Below are positions 43,744-54,400 of a DNA stretch of 64,000 nucleotides, piece by piece. This DNA is from Amphiura filiformis (taxonomy: Eukaryota; Echinodermata; Ophiuroidea; Amphilepidida; Amphiuridae): NCBI RefSeq assembly GCF_039555335.1, contig NC_092637.1:40202526-40266525 (forward strand), in the 5' to 3' direction. Each line of letters begins with the position of its first letter. Position 1 is the stretch's first letter. The translations under genes were made by a program, and so were the position numbers. The notes beneath the pieces are model-generated. The model did not search any database. It was not told the origin of the DNA and worked only from the letters and a program-made list of their open reading frames with translations.

Positions 43744-44988
43744 CGAGGGCGGTCAATAAGTTCGTAGAACAAGGTACTTGAAAGAGTACTAACCAAATTA
43801 TTTCTATCTCACTCTTGAGCATGATCACTGCAAACCTTAATGCACCCGTCGCAATTTTTCTGGAAGCCTTCTATGTCAAAAAATGGCAGTCTTCCGATAG
43901 CTCCTTGAGCACTCTTCAGTGAAGGCTCACCAGCATTGATCACCAGCAAACCTGATATTATGAAGCTAGGACTTAAAATTCTAAAATAGGTTTCACTAAC
44001 TGGAGGCCATGCCTGAACCACAATATGGTTACTTTAATTAACTGACACCTCTGTCGTGAATGGCAGCTTGACAAACTAAGAATAGCATTCCTACTATCAA
44101 CCTTCTTCACATGATGGCTTGCCTCAATTTTGCTATCAAAATTGTATGATATATGCCTATGATTGTACTTTCATTCGGCAAATGATCTGCCATCAAGACT
44201 CTCCCTGGATCTCAGAAACGGCGATGAAGACCTTGCACTATGGTGACCGAGTGATGATCTTCTTAGGTGTGGGAGATCCAGGTGCTTCCACTAAATGCTC
44301 TCGTAATTCCAGTGATTAATGTATGTTTTATCACCTTTAGCCACATATAGATTAAACTTGCCTCGGTCCTCATTCTAAGTGTATAGAAGGTGTGGACCTC
44401 AAATCCTCAATATGTCAATTGGTATCAAATTTGTACATGAAGATTCTGAGACCCCATCTAGAAGACACCCTGGAATACCCAATGTTAATGGATTAATGTT
44501 GAAAACACATTCAACAGAGTTGTCATATTTTGTGGCTATCTCATCTTTCTTTTTTTGCTCTGTATTCATTAACAATACCACTGTACCAGCACGTATATCG
44601 TTAGTGGTAACGTCAGCAAGTCTTTTGGACCTTGGATGATCTTCAAGGACGCTCATTCCATTCTTGAACTCTAAGAACCATTTCGTTGCTGTTGAATATC
44701 AAGGACTTCATTACCATTTACAGCAACTGTACATTGTTAAATTTCATTTGAGTTTTCACTGCCGCCGTTCGAATAAATTTCCATAATGACCCTGTATTCA
44801 CTTCTGGTAGTACCTGTGAATTCATGGAGGTTGGCTTCCTCTGAAGAGTGTCCTGTCCACATACAGTGATGCAAAAATCTAATATCTATGCAGTAATGGT
44901 TTGAAGGAACAAGCTTTCAAATAAGACCAAACTCAATACCGTGCGACAAAGTAGTATACCGAGTTCTACGAACTTTTGACCGCCCTCG
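43744..44988 (-). mobile_element. Mariner-like transposon with dead transposase
   Basis: 1245 bp with inverted ends CGAGGGCGGTCAATAAGTTC / complement and TA on both sides (43742-43743, 44989-44990). On the - strand, fragments read TATKWFLEFKNGMSVLEDHP (about 44700-44640) and EAPGSPTPKKIITRSPWCKV (about 44300-44250), corresponding to helix-turn-helix and catalytic parts of mariner transposases. Stops and frameshifts separate them. Confidence 0.85.
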
Positions 44989-45039
44989 TACATCTAGATC
45001 ATTTAAAGTTTGCAATTTGGGATGGGGATTTGGGATTTG

Positions 45040-45180
45040 GCATGTTCAAGGGGGGAATTAATTGGCATGCCAAGAGGGGGGGGGCAAGCAATTTTGGCGG
45101 GCCAAGAGGGGGGCAAGCGATTTTTGGCAAGCCGTTTGGAAATTTTACTCAACATTATTGCACAGCCCCTAAACTATCTG
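45040..45180 (+). repeat. GGCAAGCGATTTTTGGCA repeat fragment
   Basis: G-rich units of the 368-1092 element family: GGGGGCAAGCAATTTTGGCG and GGGGGGCAAGCGATTTTTGG. It ends in TTATTGCACAGCCCCT, like the family terminus. Confidence 0.75.
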
Positions 45181-45307
45181 TGGTCATGTTGTGACTCCCT
45201 ACATTTTCGTCATCAAAAATTGTATGGCGCCCCTATTTTACTTTTCAAAAATGTATGACCCCTCTGTATATTTGAGACCCCCTTCCGAAGAAAATTATAG
45301 CCCCTTA

Positions 45308-46090
45308 GTACTAGCTAAACAACATATAGCTTTTATAACACAGGGAACCACCCCTGGAGACTTGGAGAGCAAAAAACATCAAAAATTATTAAAATTTCCA
45401 AAATAACAATCCATGAAAACAAAGATCAATCAATGCATTTAAAAATAGTACCAGCTGAAAAACATGGAGCCAACAACACTGGGAACCACCCTATATTATT
45501 AATATTTGTTCAAAAAAATAATTTGCAACATCGAGAATAACAAAATCCATTAAAACAAAGATCTAGCAATTATGCATTAGTATAGGCCTACCAGTTAAAC
45601 AACATGGAGCCAATAACACCGGGAACCATCACTGGAACGTGGAAACCATCAAAAAGATGATTTTTTTTGTTCCAAAAATAATTTGCAACATCAAATATAA
45701 TTTGCAACATCAAAAATAACAAAATTCATGAAAAAAGATCTTGAAGCAACGCATTATAGTACCAGCTAAACAACACGGAGCCAATAACACTGGGAACCGC
45801 TACTGAAACGTGGAAACCGTCAAAAAGTATAATTATTGATAAAAAAAATTGCAACATCCAAAATAACAAAAATCCAAAAAAAAAAAAGATCAAGCAATGC
45901 ATTAGTAATAGCTAAACAACTTGGAGCCAATAAAACCGCGAACCACGAATGGAAATTGGAAACCATCAAAAAGTAGATTTTTGTTTAAAAATAATTTGTA
46001 ACATTCAAAATAACAAAACCCATGAAAACAAAAAAGATCCACCAACGCATATACGTACTATCCAAACAACACAGTGTTAGAAAAGAAAAG
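45308..46090 (+). repeat. Tandem array, ~140-150-bp units
   Basis: About six degenerate units, each with AGCTAAACAAC, ATGGAGCCAATAACAC and GGGAACCAC words; starts at about 45312, 45453, 45592, 45765, 45910 and 46062. Non-coding. Confidence 0.8.
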
Positions 46091-46626
46091 AAAATGGGAA
46101 CCACCACAGGAGCCATCTGGAAATTAAATCGGCCAAAAACTTAAAAAATATATATCATGCCAAAAATATTTTTGATGACTGCATGTAGATGTGCACGGTA
46201 TGTCTACATCTGCAGTGCAATCGCATGTATGCAATCATAATGCTAGCAGATGTCTACATCTGAATTCTAACTATGTGTGAACATCTGTCAGCATACCTGT
46301 TGTCCACATCAGGTAGGCCACCAGATGTCACCACATCCTCATGTCCACCTGGTGCAGCTGCATCCAGTTGCCCACTAGATGTTGCCGCAACCGGTGGGCA
46401 ACTAGTGGTGCACCTAGTTGCCCACCGGATGTCGTGACATCTGGTGGGCAACTGGATGCGCGAAACGGCTGTGTATCTGCACTAAAACCTGTGATATTAA
46501 TTCTTGATAATGCTTAACGGAAAAAATCAATACTAATGTACGATGTCGATCAAAATCAAATAGAAGTCCCACAACTAAAGTAGCAATCGATAAATCTGCT
46601 CACTCAATCATCAAATAATCAATCGA

Positions 46627-46630
46627 AAAA

Positions 46631-46665
<35 letters not shown>

Positions 46666-46690
46666 ATTAAAAAAAAAATAATAAAAAAAA

Positions 46691-46742
<52 letters not shown>
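46627..46742 (+). repeat. (AAAT)n microsatellite
   Basis: Two long pure AAAT runs separated by an A-rich interruption. It adjoins the tRNA-like relic, as a SINE tail would. Confidence 0.95.
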
Positions 46743-46804
46743 ACAAAAAGAAATAATAAATTAGTTTTTCTAGGCACTACGCTGGAAAAATAAAGCAGCA
46801 TAAG

Positions 46805-46890
46805 AAAAGTGACAGACGCACGGTTTCGAACAAGCGACGCTCAGAACAGCAACTAAGAAACCACAACGCCTTAGACCGCTCGGCCATATA
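46805..46890 (-). pseudogene. tRNA-Leu-like SINE head
   Basis: On the - strand it reads ATGGCCGAGCGGTCTAAGGC (typical class II A box region) and TTGTTCGAAACC (B box), with a degenerate anticodon arm. The AAAT microsatellite lies downstream on that strand. Probably a SINE. Confidence 0.6.
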
Positions 46891-48370
46891 ATCACACAGT
46901 CTATTCAATGTCAAAGAAATATATTAACCTGTAACGTTACGCAATATTGGCACATGACACGGGCACATGTCTGCGGGTAAAGATACTGCATGATAGAAAG
47001 GCGCATAAAGGGTCTATCTCTGAAGTTATACTAACCAAATGGTCAACCAATTCTTTGTATACCAGCTACAGTCAACATATAGAAAGAAGTATATTGTTAG
47101 GCGTAGACGCAATCATCAATGCGGGAAGTTAAAACCATAGTCGCCACTCGTGCACTTGTTTGAGTCCACGGGTATTCCGAAAACAGCCTTCAACCCTGAA
47201 TTCAGAGGTCGATTTTGGGTTGTTACATGCAAATACAAACTAATTATATCATGAAAAACCCCACCAAGAGGACTACGATACTTATTCAGAGCCAATCTAC
47301 ATTCTGTTATTTACAAAAGCCGACGATCAAAGTAAAATTATAAAAGGGGCAAGACCAGATATCAACGTTAAATCACGGTAAGCCTAAAATCGCATCGAAA
47401 ACGTCAAAATGCAGTCACAAAATTTATAATATTACTAAATCACCAAAACGAATTGTAACGTAGGTATGCAGAAAAGAGTTGTATTAGCAATAACAAAGTA
47501 TGTGCAAAAAGATTTGTCTTTGGCATGTCGCTTTTTGAAATATCACCAAAAATATCAAATTTTGGAAAAACGCCCCAAAATTTAAAACAAACACGAACCT
47601 TCCAAAATAAATATATATTAGCACTCGACGGCCCAGGCACTACCTGTCGCTGTGATTTGGGGTAACTCGTTGCTTCCCTTCTCCAGATACCTGTACTTCA
47701 AGGTCGCTCATACCCCATGCCTTAATAGACCCAGACAAATAATTTAACATGTCTTTCAGTGAATTTGGAGCATGTTTAATTTTTGCCCCCTATATGAGCA
47801 TGTAGGGGGTTCGGGGTCTTTTTTAAGGGTCAAGGGGTTGGCAGACAAAGTATTTGAATTCAGCATACCCGAATTAACCAAATTGGTTTGGTTGCCAGCT
47901 TTTACGCGAACTTGCCGCTTAACGCTTAAGCACATAATTCCCAAAATAGAACCAGTCTACGGTAATAAAGAATACCTGAAGGTTATTTTTCTTGAATAAT
48001 TTGACCTTTCTATAGAAAAAAAAATGTCTAGAAAAAGGAAATAGCGACAACCTTGAAAGAATTGAATATGCTCTGTTCTAACATCAATAACAGATAACAA
48101 TCACATACTGATGTGCTCAATTGTTTTCGCTTCTTCATTATTTCATTTCACACCATTCCCTTGCTAGTGGTGAAAGCTAGTACGAGGAACCCATACCGTA
48201 GTAGCTAGCTCTGCACAACTTAGATAGGGCGTCACCAATTACGAAAATGTCATACCGATAAATGATGTGTCTGTTTGCCCGTTTTTCTAAGTTTGCGTTG
48301 CGAACTAGGTGAAAGCGCTGGAAGTGAGTGATATTTGGCCGGTATATTTGGACGAACTTTTACAGCCAAA
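46891..48370. other. Intergenic and presumed iPGM upstream region
   Basis: No gene motif is recognised. The start context is CCAAAATGG. TTTTACAG just before it could be a 5' UTR acceptor. No TATA-like element is clearly placed. Confidence 0.4.
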
Positions 48371-48431
48371 ATGGACAAAAAGGTTTGCTTGATTGTAATT
48401 AGCGGATGGGGGATTTCTGAACATAGAGATG
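48371..48431 (+). CDS. iPGM exon 1
   Basis: ATG in context CCAAAATGG; encodes MDKKVCLIVISGWGISEHRD plus one base, donor GTAAGT. The usual Asp before GWG is encoded as Ser by AGC at 48401-48403. It joins exon 2 to give the family's GNA motif. Confidence 0.88.
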
Positions 48432-51400
48432 GTAAGTGTTCACTGCTTGACATCCGAGATTTGTAGTATATTCCAAGAAATGCTATGTCATGGGGATTTC
48501 CCAGACCAGCCACGCCCGTCTCCACGTCAGTTCGAGTACTCACTTTTAAGTGAGTACTCGAACTAAAAAATCGGACCACGCCTCTTTAAAAGAGGCGTGG
48601 TCCGATTTTTCATGTTCTGTCATACTGCAGTAACTGTCCGTTTTCCTATACATAATACACAGTGCTCTTTCCCATTGACGCGTGACCTCTACAAATAGCC
48701 TACGTTAAAAGTATGGGGATATGCCTAGTTAACGTCGCTGTATGAAAAATAATCGGCCAATATTAAAAGTACTCTTCTAAAGTTCTAGAAAATATAGTTT
48801 TGTAACATGTCCTAAATTTTTAGCTAATTTAGATGTTTGGAAATATTCGCACTTTGGTGTTTTAGTTAATGTTATAGGTAAAAGTACATTGCCTAGTTAA
48901 CGTCGCTGTGTGAAAAATGACCGGCCAATATTAAAAGTACTCTTCTAAAATTCTAGACAATATAGTTTTGTAACATGTCCTAAATTTTTAGCTAATTTAG
49001 ATGTTTGGAAATATTCGCACTTTGGTGTTTTAGGAAGGATATGTAAACGACAGATAACACCAAAAATATGAAGAAATTATTTCCAAACCGTGTTAAGTCT
49101 GCAAAACCACCATGTTTCTCATTTTCAAGAACGCTGGTTAACAATAAGCACGTATTGTCTCATTTCGTAAACAAAGACCACACACAATTGTTCTCTAGCG
49201 CTCGCTTTATAATCGTTCACCCAACTGAAACTATAATCCCAGCGCATTGCTCCATTGTACGTGTAAAAGCAGAAACATATGATGTGTGTATTTAACCAGA
49301 GAAGATATGATTTAATCAGTTGAGCTGTTTTCAATGAGTGTTATCTTGGTTTTAATGGGGTTTAAGTCCTGCAAAGGTCGAATTGAATTCTACTGTAGAC
49401 ATGACTGCATCATGTTTTCTATCTTAGATTGAGGACTAACATCAAAACAATATGTTTCCAAATTCTGAGTTGCAATGCTGCAGCAGTTTTGACATGAGAA
49501 TCAGTCAGCTGATTCTCATGTTATACTCAGGTGTGCTGTGTGCACTCTAAATTGTGACGTGTCATGTCAAAAAGGAGACACTTTTGGGCAGGATCGTAAA
49601 TGGAGAAATAGCCAAAAATCTGCGGGTGGGTGATTTTTTTCACAATTTGGGTTTGTTGCTAATTTGTGATGTTATTAATGTTAAAAATATTGTCTGATAG
49701 TTTCAGACCGGAATGTAACTGGCATCTTGTATTTTTTGAGCCATTTTTCAAGTTAATTCCCACTCTCAACATTGTCAATAATATTTTTAAAGGCCGATAT
49801 CTCAATTTCCAATTTTATAATACCATAACTTCCGAACTCAATATCTTTGCTTAGGAATGTCCAAATTCATTTTGGAAAACGGCGTTGTGGAGCAAAATAT
49901 CTCTATATTTAAGATATGTAAAAACCTCAAAACTCATAACCTGCCCAAAAGTGTCTCCTTTTGACATGACACGTCACAATTGTGCAACGGTTAATGTACG
50001 TAGTTGTGAACAAATGGTTGAACTGTTTGTTGCACTCTCTCGATGCTACGTAGGCCCTACTTTGAATAAATCTGTGTAGATAACTACATGCAGTACTTTA
50101 CCATTAAATGGCCCATATGTGTCAAAATTAGTCTTTTGTTAAAGGTCTCGTAATTGTTAGACGACAATTTCTTTGCTTTTTATACAAAATACACCATGTG
50201 TTTTCGGGACAACTATATGTGTTAGTGCACTAACACATAGTCTTTTGGTAAAGGGCTAATGCACTAGCGCATAGTTGTCCCAAAAGTTTGCGTTTGTATT
50301 TTCGGGACAATAATTAGGTCCTACGTGTTACTGTTAGTGCAGTATTAATAGGCCTAGCCAAGAAACTTGAATTACTTTTACCAAAGACTTTTCCAAAAGA
50401 AAATTAACACCTATGGCTGTTTTATTGGATTTATATTGTCACATAGGCACACAGGTTTATTCAAATTACGTAGCATCAAGACAGTGCAACAAACGGTTCA
50501 ACCATTTGATCACAACTACATTATACCGTTGCATAATTTTAGAGTGTGGTAACCACAAATCACTACGTTTTTGTTGACACCATTTAAACGAAACAAATCT
50601 TGGGCGTCAAATTCCACTGGGGTAGCCTAATGAGAAACATTTCAGCTTTCTTCTGATACCAGCATCTCAATTTTGATGAATAAAAATGGGGGATGCATAT
50701 GAGGCTGTCGATAGGGTCACGGACCTTACTAACAGTAAGTACTGGTGCATGGACATTTTGCAGGAAATCTTGCTATTGTCAGACTTCCTACAATAGTTGA
50801 CCTACAATTCAATAGTAGGATTATCCTGAATATTCAGACATGATCCCTAAACCAGCCTACCAGCACTAAACCAAGCTATCTCAGTCGCAGGTTCTAAATA
50901 AGATGGCTCCCCCGGATTTAATTTACCCAAGACCTTGCTTGCACAAGTAAATCTTAGCTTGGAAAAGGTTCCAAGTAGAAAAACACAAGGTTCTTCGTTA
51001 CGTTTGTGAAGGTTGTCATTCATCCAGACATATTGACTTATTATATCCAGATATAATAAGTATTAAATTGGAATAATAAAACCAATCAACTGGACTCAGT
51101 CACACAAAGGTAATTGACCCGTGACAAGGTGGCATTGCCACATTCTTTATTATAATAAAGATTCCCTTTAAAGGAAAGCCAGCTTCAGTTAAGAAGTGGG
51201 TCTTGAATAATTTGGTGCTCACGTTAGCCCTATAAACTAACAAAATTCCTCAAATTCCCACCCACCGCACGTCAAAGCGACTGTAAGCCAACCAAGCACA
51301 CAACACACGAAAATTCTGGCCTGGCCAGGGATACACTCATGGCTAGCCTGAGCTATCCACAGTCTTTTCCTGAGCAACCGAGGGTTCCATGGTTCGAGCC

Positions 51401-54400
51401 CAGACCGAACTTGAGCAAACATATTTTCTCTTCATCTTCTCTCTTTCTTCGTTCCTTCTTTCCTTTCATTTTTCCAAAAACCAGAAGCGGTGTTAAATTA
51501 AGGTTAGATTGATTCTCTACAATTTCTATTGAGTTGAAGGGATGAAGTGTTTGGAAGCAGTGGCGGATTTGAAGCTGTCAGCAAGTCAGCAGTTGCTGAC
51601 AAGGGCCTTGTAGGTTCACTTGCCATTTTGGCCTATGGGCCCCACTGCCTTTATATAATTACTGTTTTAAAGTTTTTTTCTTCGAGGGGATCTTTTTTTC
51701 CTCCGAGGTTCTTAATAACTTTTTATAGATAAATTTAAGCCGTGTTCAAATGTGCAGTAGGTAGGCCTATAGACTAGTAATGAAAAGTCATTGTATACAC
51801 GCATGCGATGATTGTGATATACTTGCTACTCCTCTTCCCCCTTCCTTATTAAACACACAAGGCTAGCAAACCCTAGCTCTACAATTACAGAAGTCTCAGA
51901 CACTAGGGTCATACCCCGAAGATGTACAAGAAGGTCAAGGGCCCCAGAGGGCCCAAATGTAATTACGTTACGCGTTATACGGAAAATACAGTTTCTCAGC
52001 CAATGAAATAACATTATACATGTTCACCAATAGGCAAAAGCATGAACCCAGCAAACACAAAACGTTTTCGACATCATTCGCAAAGGGTTATAAAAGGTTG
52101 TCAGAAAACGTTTAAATGTCGGGTTATATAAAGGGTACATTAATGGTATAAAACGTTTTCATAACATTAAATAACATTTGTTGGTAATTTACTGCACAGC
52201 AAACACAAATGTTTAACAGAAAACATTTAAATGTCGGGTTATATAAAGGGTATAAAAACGTTTTAATAACATTCCAAAAACATTTTTGAAAACTTGGTAC
52301 AAATCATTCTAAACAGAATGTTATTTTGGGGTTGAAAAATATTTTGCAAAAAATGTTTGCCCAAAATATTTACAATAACGTTCTTAACATGTTTTCACGA
52401 CCTTTATATAACCCGACATTTAAATGTTATTAAAACGTTTTGTAACAAACATTTTAAGAACATTTCTGTGTTTGCTGGGTGCAAATATTTTAACATAATA
52501 TTATTTAAGTGTTGACAAAATATTTGGCCAAAAATGTTTGCAAAAATAGTTTACAATGACATTTCAAAAACATTTTAAACATATTGTTATAGTGTGTTTT
52601 CATACAAAACGTTTTAAAACGATTTCATGACCTTTATATAACCCGACATTTTAATGTTATTAAAACGTTTTTACCTAAACCAAAAGCCAAAATATAACTT
52701 ATTTAAAACGTTTTAAAAACGTTTTTGTGTTTGCTGGGAAGGTCATCTAGTATGGCACCCAGGGTCCCAAATGTTAAAATACGGAATAAATATTAACAAG
52801 GTTAGATCAAAATCTTACACACAATAAAATAATACAAGCTTTATTGTCCGACTTTCAACAATAGGCTTTTGCCTAGATAAGACAACTCATAGCTGAGTTT
52901 ATTACATCGCTATATCACTGCCAAAATTGTGTCTTACCTGAGGACACTATTTTAAGGCGCGACTTTGAAGCCACTTTTTAGCCATGTCCTTATGCAAGTC
53001 ATGTCTTGCATGAAGACATGGCTTGTGGAAAGACGGAGACATGGCTTGTGGAAAGACAGGACTTTGAGCTATGTCCTTATCCAAGACATGACTAGCTATA
53101 AGACATCAACAAAGTATGTAGCTAGCCTTAAGTCATGTCTTAATTATAGGATCAGAATGGGACATGTCTTACTTCATGTCCTAATTAAAGACACATTATT
53201 GAATAAGTGACTTCTAACAAGTCACTAATGCTTCGAGTCGTGTCATATCGCAATTTCCTATGTCTCTAAACTAGACATGACTCATATGCATAAAGTCATG
53301 ACTAACCACAAGATATGTGGTTATGATATGTGACTTGCACAAAGACGCTAAATTAAGACATGTCTTCTGAAGACATGTCTCCATGCTAAAAGACACAATT
53401 TTTGCAGTGTAGCGATTGGATTTTAGCTGATGAGATAGAACTCCAGGAAAAGCGAGCTACTTTATTGGTCCGATACCAATCGCTCACCATTTTATAGAAC
53501 CACGTGATTTGCTGCAGGTCTTTTTTCTATTGGTTCGTTTACTGCCTGTACAAAATAGTTATTTACCTGGTGTGGACAATGTGAGATGTCTAGCTACAGG
53601 GTGTCCCAAAAAAAAGAGGCCCCTCATTGCGCCTTCTTTTTCTCCTATTTCAGAAAAGTTGATCAAGTATAATGTAAAGAAGCCTTTACCCATTAGCAGT
53701 TTACAGTTATATCAATCGGCTCATAACTTTTGAAGATATGCCCATTTTTGAAAGTTGCATAAAAATTGGAGTTGTCGTTTTCTTAAAATGGCTGTTTTAC
53801 ATCGAAATAAGGATGTGAGGGCGCTTGGCATAAAACACGCACACGCTCTTTTTACAGGAAATTTTAATGATAAAACTGGAAGGAACTGGTTGATCGGATG
53901 ATCACAAAATCTATAATCTACTCTCCATGACAATACGATAGTTACTGTGTGGATAGTAGATAGAAGATAGACCGGGGAAGTATATTGTCCGTAAATCGTC
54001 ACCAATTTTCAAACACATTATTGTGTGAAGTTTGTCCCCCCCCCCAAGATTTTGTATCCGTCATAAAATAACGCACGCGTACACGCTCAAACAACCTAAG
54101 CTAATCGTAGATCCATCCTTTGCGCTCATTTTAGTGGTAGAATATTTACCCCAGCACCAATACCCGGTGGTAGGACCGGACATCAAAGATGACCATTTCG
54201 TACTTGTGTAATTATTCCAAGAGCTACATGATGCAGTCATGTCTACAGTAGAATTCATCTCGACCTTTGCAGGACTTAACCCCATTAAAAGCTATTAAAC
54301 CAAGATAACACTCATTGAAACAGCTCAACTGATTAAATCGGATCTTCTCTGGTTGTGCACAAGTGACTGTTTTCATGTGCGATATCGCAATAAAGCTGGT

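Larger units (their letters stand above)
38257..46473. mobile_element. Candidate 8.2-kb element bounded by CACAG ends
   Basis: The left end CACAGGCGTTTCGCGCATCC (38257) and the inverted right end (to 46473) match over about 30 bp with two mismatches, followed by many CATCTGG/CCAGATG-type subterminal words on both sides (38270-38400, 46195-46470). Everything between is other repeats: satellite, LINE, mariner, tandem array. No own transposase is seen, so this may instead be two solo ends. Confidence 0.4.
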
